NCBI GenBank assembly: GCA_002501695.1
Contig: DANZ01000050.1
Location: 1-12,484 of the forward strand
DNA length: 12,484 nucleotides
Source: Methanolobus sp. UBA474
GTDB taxonomy: Archaea > Halobacteriota > Methanosarcinia > Methanosarcinales > Methanosarcinaceae
Direction of reading: 5' to 3'
In this document: one piece after another, positions 7,435 through 12,484 of the stretch
Numbering within the stretch: position 1 is the first letter of the stretch
How the letters are laid out: the number at the start of each line of letters is the position of its first letter
Made by a program: the position numbers and the translations under genes
The notes under the pieces: generated by a model
The model's input: only the letters and a program-made list of their open reading frames with translations
Told to the model about the DNA's origin: nothing
Databases searched by the model: none

Positions 7435-7451
7435 TGCACTATCTGAGTGCA
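7435..7451 (+). promoter_or_regulatory. Perfect hairpin directly before the helicase start codon
   Basis: TGCACT (7435-7440) and AGTGCA (7446-7451) are perfect inverted copies around a 5-nt loop, ending 3 nt before the ATG at 7455. No Shine-Dalgarno is visible between them. In mRNA the hairpin would occupy the ribosome docking site; as DNA it would lie at the predicted transcription start. It is therefore a candidate operator or translational control element. Confidence 0.45.
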
Positions 7452-7454
7452 CCG

Positions 7455-9932
7455 ATGACTCTCTGGGTACTACTAATCGCTGAAAAGACAAAAATAACTG
7501 TTCTGCCGATACAGGATAAAAAGAGAAGGCCTCTTTTTGTAGGGGAACTTGTCATGCAGACCACTGCTACAGGACCAAGGCCTCATAAGTTCAAGGTAGC
7601 CTTGAATAACAAAGAGGAATTCCATCCTCCCTCTGAGCTGACAGACCTTTTGAGGACTGCTGACCGTATTATGATAGCAAAGGACGGTGACGCTCAGCAG
7701 ATGTCCTCTGTTGTCGATATGTTGCAGGGATTCCAGCTCAGTGCCGACGTTGTCAACGTATGCAGATTCTGCCTTATGAAGAACATGTTCAATTTCCTCA
7801 ACCGCAAGTCCGTGAGATATCATCGGGAGAAGATATGCACTGACTGCGCGAGGGACGAACTTTCAAGAGTGCTCTCAACTTCGCAGGTGAAATATGGTGA
7901 GGAAGTATGTGACAGGCTTGAGGAGGTCCTGCTCAGTACAAAGGACCTTGACCGGACCCTGTCTATGCTGAATCCCGAGGAGCTTGACCACGAACTTACA
8001 AGATTCGACTCTATAGCAGCAAGCATGGAAATATCTACTTCCAGGATAAAGGATCTTCCGATACACCGTAAATTCAAGGAACTTCTGCTCTTAAAGTCGG
8101 ACATGCTGCTGCCGGTGCAATCCATTTCGGTTGAGAGCGGTCTGCTCAAAGGCCAGGATCAGCTTGTCACCTCGGTGACGGCCACAGGTAAGACACTAAT
8201 CGGTGAGCTTGCAGGTATCGAGAACATCCTTCGCAAAAAGGGAAAACTGCTGTACCTTGTGCCGCTGGTCGCGCTTGCTAACCAGAAGTATGACCAGTTC
8301 ACTGAGCGGTATTCAGGCTTGGGGATACAGACCTCCATCAGGGTCGGAAGCGCCCGTATAAAGATATCTAAAACGGATTCCATGCGCAGATCGCTTGATT
8401 CGGATATAATTATAGGCACGTACGAGGGAATTGACTACATTCTCAGGACCGGTGCTGCGGACATGCTGGGTCATGTGGGCACGGTTGTCGTGGATGAAGT
8501 GCACACTATTGAGGATTCCGAGCGCGGCCACAGGCTTGACGGAGTGATAGCAAGGCTCAAGTATAGCGCACCTGATGCGCAGTTCATCTACCTGTCCGCA
8601 ACCGTTGCAAAGCCGGAGATAATGGCAAAAAAACTGGATGCAAAGCTTATAGAATATGAGTATAGGCCGGTCCCTCTTGAAAGGCATCTGGTGCTATGCC
8701 CCGAGCATTCAAAAATAAAGATAATGGGCAAACTTGCCAGGGATGAATTCAGCATGGTCTCTTCTAAGGGACATAGGGGCCAGACAATAATCTTCACAAA
8801 TTCCAGGCGCAATTGCCATCGTATCTCTGAGGCTCTTCCTATCCCGTCCGCTCCGTACCATGCAGGACTGACAAGCCTGGAGCGCAAGAAAGTGGAAGTG
8901 AGCTTTGCAAAGGGAAGGCTTCCTGTTGTTGTGACCACAGCGGCTCTTGCTGCAGGTGTTGACTTCCCTGCATCCCAGGTAATATTCGAGTCCCTGGCTA
9001 TGGGCATCGAGTGGCTGAACATGCAGGAGTTCCTCCAGATGCTGGGACGTGCCGGCAGGCCGGACTACCATGACAGGGGGGAAGTGGTGCTGCTTGCAGC
9101 TCCCGGCAAGAGGTATACGGGCGATCAGGGGGATACGGAGGATGCCGTTGCCCTTAAGCTTCTAAAGGGCGAAATGCTGCATACCAGGGTGGATTACGGG
9201 GAGGAGGAGAAACTTGAGGAGATACTTGCAACTGCGGCAATAACGTCTTCTGAGAAAGACCTGATCAAGATACAAGGGAATATGCTTGCTGATTATAGCG
9301 TGGATGCGCTGTTGCGCAGGCTTGAGAAGCAAAAGTTCCTGCAAAGAAGAAAAGGCACGATCGAGCTGACAAGATTCGGAAAGATCGCTGCAGGCCACTT
9401 TCTTTCTGTATCCAGGGCGTTCCTTATAAGGGACGCCGTACTGATGGATCAGGATCCGTCCGTTATAATCACGAACCTGGAGTTCTTCGATGGGGTGTAT
9501 TTCAAGTATGCGTCCCGGATCGCCGCTGCCCTTGACGTTCACCTGCCCTCGAGAGTGTTCCAGGGTGCCTCGCTGGATATTCTCTTTGAGGGAGAGAACA
9601 TTGGAAAACTTGATATTGATCTGAGGGAGCAGATATTTGCTTTTGCATCCGATTTCCTTACTTGCGGTTGCAGGGACTCGCCATATTGCGGCTGTCCCGA
9701 GCGCAAGTTCTCGGAAAAGATCCTCCGGATAAGGGCTGAAGGATATGATCCGGTAGGTATTGTAAGGAAAATAGAGAATCTCTACGGGATAACTGCCTAT
9801 CCGGGTGATGTGCTCGGATATCTGGATAATGCTGTGCGCAATCTTGATGCAGTTGAGATGATAGCAAAGGCTTACTCTAAAAAAGAGATCGCAACCTCTG
9901 CCCGCAGGCTGAAAGAACAGCTGGAAGGGTAA
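7455..9932 (+). CDS. Archaea-specific superfamily II DEAD/DEAH-type helicase with cysteine clusters (COG1202-like)
   Basis: Large ATP-dependent nucleic acid helicase, 825 aa. Domain order seen: an N-terminal variable region (1-100); a zinc-finger-like CxxC...CxxC (C103, C106, C128, C131); a helical linker; RecA domain 1 with motif I TATGKT (242-247), motif II DEVH (347-350) and motif III SAT (381-383); RecA domain 2 with IIFTNSRR (445-452), TTAALAAGVDFP (494-505) and motif VI QMLGRAGRPDY (528-538); then a winged-helix-like region (about 580-650) and a C-terminal helical domain with a second cysteine group (C737, C739, C745, C747). The arrangement resembles Ski2/Hel308-type helicases but matches the archaea-only COG1202 type best because of the N-terminal zinc finger and the long N-terminus. 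Start: ATG 7455 has no clear Shine-Dalgarno and follows a hairpin, so initiation may be leaderless or lie at a downstream codon. DNA repair or RNA metabolism are both possible roles; the substrate is not known. Confidence 0.92.
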   Translation: MTLWVLLIAEKTKITVLPIQDKKRRPLFVGELVMQTTATGPRPHKFKVALNNKEEFHPPSELTDLLRTADRIMIAKDGDAQQMSSVVDMLQGFQLSADVVNVCRFCLMKNMFNFLNRKSVRYHREKICTDCARDELSRVLSTSQVKYGEEVCDRLEEVLLSTKDLDRTLSMLNPEELDHELTRFDSIAASMEISTSRIKDLPIHRKFKELLLLKSDMLLPVQSISVESGLLKGQDQLVTSVTATGKTLIGELAGIENILRKKGKLLYLVPLVALANQKYDQFTERYSGLGIQTSIRVGSARIKISKTDSMRRSLDSDIIIGTYEGIDYILRTGAADMLGHVGTVVVDEVHTIEDSERGHRLDGVIARLKYSAPDAQFIYLSATVAKPEIMAKKLDAKLIEYEYRPVPLERHLVLCPEHSKIKIMGKLARDEFSMVSSKGHRGQTIIFTNSRRNCHRISEALPIPSAPYHAGLTSLERKKVEVSFAKGRLPVVVTTAALAAGVDFPASQVIFESLAMGIEWLNMQEFLQMLGRAGRPDYHDRGEVVLLAAPGKRYTGDQGDTEDAVALKLLKGEMLHTRVDYGEEEKLEEILATAAITSSEKDLIKIQGNMLADYSVDALLRRLEKQKFLQRRKGTIELTRFGKIAAGHFLSVSRAFLIRDAVLMDQDPSVIITNLEFFDGVYFKYASRIAAALDVHLPSRVFQGASLDILFEGENIGKLDIDLREQIFAFASDFLTCGCRDSPYCGCPERKFSEKILRIRAEGYDPVGIVRKIENLYGITAYPGDVLGYLDNAVRNLDAVEMIAKAYSKKEIATSARRLKEQLEG

Positions 9933-10046
9933 CAGCTGCGTTATGTTATCATACCATTACAGCATATTGTCATAATGTTCTAGAGTAATGTCAACATATC
10001 AGACATACCTTATAAGATATGAACCGGTTTGAAAGGAAACATTAAT
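9933..10046. promoter_or_regulatory. Intergenic promoter region before the DUF3467 gene
   Basis: AT-rich gap of 114 bp. A TATA-like CTTATAAGATA lies around 10009-10019, placing a transcription start near 10037 and leaving a very short leader before the ATG at 10047. No strong terminator hairpin for the helicase transcript was seen. Confidence 0.35.
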
Positions 10047-10418
10047 ATGAGTGAAAAGTCACAAGATATAAAGGCAAAAAGAAAGGTAAGGATCGAACTG
10101 TTCAAGCCTGATGATTTCAAACAGGTCTACTCTATCGGAGCTGTGGGTGGGCACAGTCCGTATGATTTCAGGATAGGCTTCTATAATGACACTCCTCTGC
10201 CGGCTGATAAGGCATCTGAGGAGCAGGTGATCCAGAGAAGGCTTGAAACGGAAGTAATTCTTTCCCCTCTGGCTGCCATGGAACTTGCAAGGTGGCTTAA
10301 TCAGCATATCCACGACTATGAGGCAACGTTTGGCCCCATAAGGAGACCGCAGGAAAGTGTGAAGAAAAAAGGCGATGTTGAGACGCAGGCCACTACTGAG
10401 ATACAGGGTTACATGTAA
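10047..10418 (+). CDS. DUF3467-like small conserved protein
   Basis: Soluble protein of 123 aa with a charged, lysine-rich start and end. The core (about 24-97) has the DUF3467 pattern: QVYSIGAVGGHSPYDFRIGFYND (26-48; the H-S-P-x-D-F-R-x-x-F signature), then the strand RRLETEVILSPLAAMELARWL (64-84), and a helix reaching FGPI. Family members are short proteins of unknown function in bacteria and archaea. Start choice: a TTG at 10029 would add six residues, but the ATG at 10047 has AAAGGAA 8-10 nt upstream and is preferred. The C-terminal tail after residue 100 is low-complexity and polar. It stands alone behind its own TATA-like element, 142 bp ahead of the Sm-like gene. The role cannot be stated. 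Confidence 0.78.
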   Translation: MSEKSQDIKAKRKVRIELFKPDDFKQVYSIGAVGGHSPYDFRIGFYNDTPLPADKASEEQVIQRRLETEVILSPLAAMELARWLNQHIHDYEATFGPIRRPQESVKKKGDVETQATTEIQGYM

Positions 10419-10560
10419 AGCCCTTAAAGCAGGAGAAATTCCCTTTGCAAGAAGGATTAAATCGCCAGTAATAAATATTAGATTGTATTATTGTATTAGC
10501 CTATAATTAGAATGGCTTTAATTAGCTATGACCGTTTTAAAACTGTTGTGAGGATTTATT
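10419..10560. promoter_or_regulatory. Intergenic region with promoter and ribosome site of the Sm-like gene
   Basis: AT-rich from about 10465 on. AATAAATATTA near 10470-10480 is a TATA candidate. TAATTAG occurs twice (around 10504 and 10519) as a short direct repeat. GTGAGGAT at 10548-10555 is a good Shine-Dalgarno match about 6 nt before the TTG at 10561 and decides that unusual start. Confidence 0.45.
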
Positions 10561-10785
10561 TTGTTCCCTAATAAGAAAGTCCAGAAAATGATTGGATCTA
10601 AAGTCCAGGTAGAGATGAAAGGTGACCTTCACCTGCTTGAAGGAACCCTTAGCAGTGCAGATGATTACATGAACCTCCATCTTGTCGATACAGTTGAGAT
10701 AGCAAATGGTGAACGTTTAAGGTCTCTTGGCTCCGTTGTCCTTCGTGGGAACAATATCATTCTTGTCATCCCTATGGAAGAATAA
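10561..10785 (+). CDS. Sm-like archaeal protein (LSm/SmAP)
   Basis: Small RNA-binding protein of 74 aa of the Sm/LSm family, which assembles into six- or seven-membered rings that bind U-rich RNA and take part in RNA processing or stability. Seen: Sm1 motif with IGSKVQVEMKGDLHLLEGTLSSADDYMNLHL (11-41), including the D35-Y-M-N38 RNA-binding loop, and Sm2 motif LGSVVLRGNNIILV (56-69) with R62-G63-N64. Length is typical. The gene starts with TTG rather than ATG; a GAGG ribosome site about 6 nt upstream and the protein's alignment to the Sm fold support it. A winged-helix gene follows 24 bp later, then tRNA-Glu, so an RNA-related transcription unit is plausible. Confidence is high for the family. 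Confidence 0.93.
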   Translation: MFPNKKVQKMIGSKVQVEMKGDLHLLEGTLSSADDYMNLHLVDTVEIANGERLRSLGSVVLRGNNIILVIPMEE

Positions 10786-10809
10786 CTACTAAAATAGTGG
10801 AAAATCGAT

Positions 10810-11160
10810 ATGAGTATTGAAGAAACTGCTCTTAATGCCATTCGTGCCCAGCCGGAAGGCGTATTCCAGAACCAGTTATGGAAGATGCTGGATATTGACA
10901 GCCGTAAATGCTCCAGGGTCATCTCCAAACTTCTGGAGGACGGGCTCATTATCCGGGAGCAGGCTGTATCCAATGGTGCAAGGACCTATCTTCTCAAAGT
11001 GAGCGAAGATAAGAAGCCTGTTTTTGAGTTACTTATGGCAGGGGAGATATTCTCCCCATGTGCAGGCTGCAGGGATGCATGCCAGCCGGAAAGCTGTGAA
11101 AAGCTCACATTCTGGGTAATGAATCTCGAGAAAGAAGAGAAATCGGATGAAATGTACTGA
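10810..11160 (+). CDS. Winged-helix DNA-binding protein with C-terminal four-cysteine cluster
   Basis: Probable transcription regulator of 116 aa. The N-terminal two thirds is a winged helix of MarR/Lrp-like type: helix 1 (about 2-13), GVFQNQLWKMLDID (17-30) as helix 2, a recognition helix SRKCSRVISKLLEDGLI (31-47) and a wing ending RTYLLKV (58-64). The C-terminus holds CAGC...C....C (C84, C87, C91, C96) followed by LTFWVMNLEKEE. A CxxCx3Cx4C cluster next to a winged helix could bind an iron-sulfur cluster or zinc and make the regulator redox- or metal-sensitive; this is inference. It lies 24 bp after the Sm-like gene and probably shares its transcript. The ATG at 10810 follows AGTGGAAAATCGAT, a weak ribosome site. 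The targets are not known. Confidence 0.8.
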   Translation: MSIEETALNAIRAQPEGVFQNQLWKMLDIDSRKCSRVISKLLEDGLIIREQAVSNGARTYLLKVSEDKKPVFELLMAGEIFSPCAGCRDACQPESCEKLTFWVMNLEKEEKSDEMY

Positions 11161-11201
11161 TCTGGGCGAAAGCTTTAATACTGATATGTACTATGTTGGA
11201 G

Positions 11202-11218
11202 TCGCTCATTTAGAGCGA
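11202..11218 (+). promoter_or_regulatory. Perfect hairpin in the tRNA-Glu leader
   Basis: TCGCTC (11202-11207) and GAGCGA (11213-11218) pair perfectly around ATTTA, 9 bp before the tRNA. It may be part of the precursor tRNA leader or the 3' end of the upstream mRNA. TATA-like GCTTTAATA (near 11171-11179) upstream would place a start close to this hairpin. Confidence 0.4.
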
Positions 11219-11227
11219 AATCGATGT

Positions 11228-11302
11228 GCTCCGATAGTGTAGTCCGGCCAATCATTCCGGCCTTTCGAGCCGAAGACTCGGGTTCGAATCCCGATCGGAG
11301 CA
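11228..11302 (+). tRNA. tRNA-Glu, anticodon TTC
   Basis: Folds as a cloverleaf of 75 nt: acceptor GCTCCGA pairs with TCGGAGC (11295-11301), discriminator A at 11302; D arm AGTCCGGCCAA-type loop with GG; anticodon loop CTTTCGA with TTC at 11264-11266, reading GAA/GAG; T arm TCGGG-TTCGAAT-CCCGA, perfectly paired. CCA is not encoded. The base pair at the outer end of the anticodon stem is C11257 opposite A11273, a mismatch, and the D stem has the T-T at 13-22 often seen in tRNA-Glu. No intron is seen. Confidence 0.95.
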
Positions 11303-11698
11303 CTAAAAATATTTTTATATTCCTATAAACAAGATATTTTTGTTTTTCTATCATCATGAATATAGTGCCATTGATGTATTCAAAGAGGCACTCTTAGATA
11401 ATTTTATGATTGGAACCTATGTTTTAGCTGCTCTAAGAACCATTCGTTTTCTCACGATTAGCACACACCCCGGAGATAGTTTTTAGAAGTCCTATGTTTT
11501 AATCTGCCTTATAAAAATAATTGAAGGCTCTGTAGCAAAGAGATTCAGACGTCGAGTCCAGAGTTGAAATACTGATAGAATGGCTTCTGTAGTTCAAAAA
11601 GCAGCATCCTGGGATTTAGATACTTCAGGCATTCCTCGGATATTAAGAACTCTGATTACACTTCGAGAGTGCGGTTTGGGGGATTTTGTTACTCCTCT
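11303..11698. other. Gene-poor region downstream of tRNA-Glu
   Basis: About 400 bp without a convincing gene. A T-run follows the tRNA directly and can terminate it. CCTATGTTTTA occurs twice (11416-11426 and 11491-11501). A 51-codon reading frame from 11580 to 11735, starting MASVVQKAASWDL, has no ribosome site and no recognisable family. The section from about 11525 to 11690 is less AT-rich than its flanks, so a decayed gene or an unknown RNA is possible, but nothing could be assigned. Confidence 0.45.
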
Positions 11699-11699
11699 A

Positions 11700-11738
11700 T
11701 GTTTACACATCTTTACAAAAGTAGACATATTGTAAACA
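11700..11738 (+). repeat. Inverted repeat TGTTTACA / TGTAAACA upstream of a TATA-like box
   Basis: TGTTTACA (11700-11707) and TGTAAACA (11731-11738) are perfect inverted copies 23 bp apart. The left arm extended by one base, ATGTTTAC, also nearly matches the inverse of GTAGACAT (11721-11728), so the segment holds three related half-sites. It ends 6 bp before a TATA-like TTAATATATG (11745-11754), a position suited to a regulator binding site. Confidence 0.4.
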
Positions 11739-11744
11739 GAATAA

Positions 11745-11754
11745 TTAATATATG
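11745..11754 (+). promoter_or_regulatory. TATA-box-like element for the small-gene cassette
   Basis: TTAATATATG resembles archaeal box A. The expected start of transcription is near 11775, giving a leader of about 105 nt before the ATG at 11881. Assigned by consensus and position only. Confidence 0.4.
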
Positions 11755-11757
11755 TTA

Positions 11758-11778
11758 GCACATTACATAATAATGTGT
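11758..11778 (+). promoter_or_regulatory. Palindrome at the predicted transcription start
   Basis: CACATTA (11759-11765) and TAATGTG (11771-11777) are perfect inverted copies with a 5-nt loop; one more G-T pair extends it. It lies between the TATA-like box and the expected start, where a repressor could bind. A T-rich stretch follows, so it could instead be a terminator of an upstream transcript. Confidence 0.45.
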
Positions 11779-11804
11779 GAATTTCTAGTTTTCTGCCCAA
11801 AGAA

Positions 11805-11860
11805 CAGTCCTTTTGGAGGACTTAGCGGGTAATGGCTGATGTTCACCGTAAAACGGACTG
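11805..11860 (+). ncRNA. Structured mRNA leader with two exclusive pairings (switch-like)
   Basis: AGTCCT (11806-11811) can pair perfectly with AGGACT (11817-11822) around TTTGG. The overlapping CAGTCC (11805-11810) can instead pair perfectly with GGACTG (11855-11860). A third small hairpin, CCGT-AAA-ACGG (11846-11856), competes with the distal pairing. The element ends 20 nt before the ATG at 11881 and 8 nt before its AAAAGGA ribosome site. The layout is like an antiterminator or sequestering switch. No known riboswitch class was recognised; the structure is seen, the function is inferred. Confidence 0.35.
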
Positions 11861-11880
11861 ACTGAAAAGGAATGAGATAC

Positions 11881-12090
11881 ATGCGAAGTACAGATCTTGT
11901 GAAATATGGCAACAGGCCTGAATTACTATTCCGTGTGACCACGGACGGACAGACATACCAAAAAGTAATATTTCTGGTTTTCCCAAAGTACGCAAGTGCT
12001 GATCTGCCCCGGTATAAGGAAGAGTATGAAGCTGAAATGGAGAACCGTGGTCAAAGTGAGATGAAGTGCAATTTTATCCTTGAGGAATAA
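11881..12090 (+). CDS. Small hypothetical protein, 69 aa
   Basis: Not recognised. The protein is soluble, starts MRSTDLVKYG, and has a central probable beta hairpin LLFRVTTDGQTYQKVIFLVFP (15-35) followed by a charged helix LPRYKEEYEAEMENRG (42-57) and a final strand MKCNFILEE. An ATG at 11872 would add three residues, but AAAAGGA (11865-11871) then touches the start codon; with the ATG at 11881 the spacing is 9 nt, so the latter is chosen. It is the first of three small same-strand genes and follows the structured leader. Codon use looks similar to flanking archaeal genes. The function cannot be stated. Confidence 0.6.
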   Translation: MRSTDLVKYGNRPELLFRVTTDGQTYQKVIFLVFPKYASADLPRYKEEYEAEMENRGQSEMKCNFILEE

Positions 12091-12131
12091 AATGGCATTC
12101 GCATAGGGAGCAGGATATAGGAAAACAAGAA

Positions 12132-12353
12132 ATGAAGTCTTGTACCAGATGCAAAGGAGCGCTTAAGAAACAGATGCGGGGCATGAACATTCTCTATTAC
12201 TGTTCGGGTTGCGGGTACCACTTATCCCGCGATTTTTCTTGTGAATGGTGGAATATGGACAGGGATAGAACTTTAAGAATAATGCGTAGGAAGCTGCAAC
12301 TTAAAGACTCGGTGAAGAATAGAGAGGTTACTCAATGTGCTGTTACTGGGTAA
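12132..12353 (+). CDS. Small zinc-ribbon-like protein, 73 aa
   Basis: Not assigned to a named family. The N-terminal half has two CxxC knuckles (C4, C7 and C24, C27) 16 residues apart with a GxxYYCSGCGYHL context, the pattern of a zinc ribbon, plus C37. The C-terminal half is basic and helical (RDRTLRIMRRKLQLKDSVKN), which could bind nucleic acid. It lies 41 bp after the 69-aa gene; GGA about 10 nt upstream is a weak ribosome site. The stop overlaps the next small gene by 19 bp. The role is unknown; a DNA/RNA-binding accessory or antitoxin-like function is only one possibility. Confidence 0.6.
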   Translation: MKSCTRCKGALKKQMRGMNILYYCSGCGYHLSRDFSCEWWNMDRDRTLRIMRRKLQLKDSVKNREVTQCAVTG

Positions 12354-12484
12354 AATTCTGGGAAAATGAAAATAAGAATATATTAAGAGAAGTGCCAGTG
12401 CATGCAGATACGGAGAGTGAGGCAAAAGACATTTTCAAACATGATTTCCCAAACGTTAATTATTTTGAGTTAATGTTTCAATAA
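12335..12484 (+). CDS. Very small hypothetical protein, 49 aa
   Basis: Not recognised. The complete frame from ATG 12335 to TAA 12482-12484 ends exactly at the window edge. GAGGT at 12324-12328, six bases before the ATG, is among the best Shine-Dalgarno matches in the window and argues that this is a real gene. The protein begins MCCYWVKFWENENKN and continues with a strand (ILREVPVHA), an acidic helix (DTESEAKDIFKHDFP) and a final strand (VNYFELMF). This strand-helix-strand layout, with EAKDIF...FP, recalls small 'A/S-ExEA-ifk-e-fP' domains that support partner proteins. It overlaps the zinc-ribbon gene by 19 bp in a different frame, implying translational coupling. Confidence 0.6.
   Translation: MCCYWVKFWENENKNILREVPVHADTESEAKDIFKHDFPNVNYFELMFQ

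Noticed and set aside
10029..10046. Upstream TTG start for the DUF3467 gene
   Set aside because: It would place the AAAGGAA ribosome site inside the coding sequence; the ATG at 10047 has proper spacing.
11280..11302. Second copy of the tRNA-Glu 3' end as an attachment site
   Set aside because: No second copy of the tRNA 3' end was seen downstream within the window. An element reaching beyond 12484 cannot be excluded.
11175..11357. A 60-aa minus-strand frame containing LRSGFEPESSARKAG
   Set aside because: This is the translated antisense of tRNA-Glu, a well-known false gene pattern.
11580..11735. A 51-aa plus-strand frame MASVVQKAASWDL...
   Set aside because: No Shine-Dalgarno, ends inside the inverted repeat, and no recognisable fold. 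Kept only as part of the unexplained pocket.
11594..11800. A 68-aa minus-strand frame downstream of tRNA-Glu
   Set aside because: No ribosome site or family motif, and it runs through the inverted repeats and TATA-like region of the small-gene cassette.
11834..11863. Possible C/D box guide RNA (TGATG ... CTGA) in the leader
   Set aside because: Only one partial C-like box and one CTGA are present, without the second box pair or flanking stem needed for an archaeal C/D RNA.
1..12484. CRISPR arrays, insertion sequences or an integrase
   Set aside because: No regularly spaced repeats, no transposase or tyrosine-recombinase motifs, and no terminal inverted repeats were seen by eye on either strand.

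Overview
The window reads as chromosomal DNA of a methanogenic archaeon, most likely a member of the Methanosarcinaceae (for example the Methanolobus / Methanosarcina / Methanococcoides / Methanomethylovorans range). This is inference from gene content: a 6-hydroxymethyl-dihydropterin pyrophosphokinase of the archaeal MptE type (tetrahydromethanopterin synthesis), an archaeal DUF373 membrane protein, an archaeal 6-oxopurine-type methylthio-nucleoside phosphorylase, an archaea-specific superfamily II helicase, a RAD55/KaiC-like protein, an archaeal Sm-like protein and a tRNA-Glu without an encoded CCA. TATA-box-like promoters fit Archaea. The exact genus cannot be fixed from the window alone.

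Layout. (1) 1-2649, plus strand: the 3' two thirds of ileS followed closely by mptE, ending in a perfect 8-bp hairpin. (2) 2650-4550: a strikingly AT-rich block holding one minus-strand membrane acyltransferase (acyltransferase-3 type) and about 570 bp without a recognisable gene, in which a short tRNA T-arm-like relic is seen. This block looks foreign compared with its housekeeping neighbours. (3) 4555-6466: a two-gene overlapping operon of a DUF373 six-helix membrane protein and an S-methyl-5'-thioinosine phosphorylase-like enzyme. (4) 6516-9932: a RAD55/KaiC-like protein that has lost its Walker A lysine, divergent from a large archaeal helicase with two cysteine clusters; a perfect 6-bp hairpin sits directly in front of the helicase start. 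(5) 10047-11302: a DUF3467 protein, an Sm-like RNA-binding protein with a TTG start, a winged-helix protein with a C-terminal four-cysteine cluster, and tRNA-Glu(TTC). (6) 11303-12484: about 580 bp of AT-rich non-coding DNA followed by three very small genes (69, 73 and 49 aa), the last overlapping its neighbour and behind a strong Shine-Dalgarno.

Most genes are conserved housekeeping or conserved-hypothetical archaeal genes. The most interesting material is the small-gene cassette downstream of tRNA-Glu. Its upstream region stacks several perfect inverted repeats around a TATA-like box, and a leader in which one strand (AGTCC) can pair with either of two GGACT copies, a layout like a conformational switch. 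Second are the AT-rich acyltransferase island with its tRNA-like scar, the translationally coupled DUF373/phosphorylase pair, and the P-loop-less RAD55 paralogue opposite the helicase. None of these is proven to be a new system; each is listed with a decisive check.
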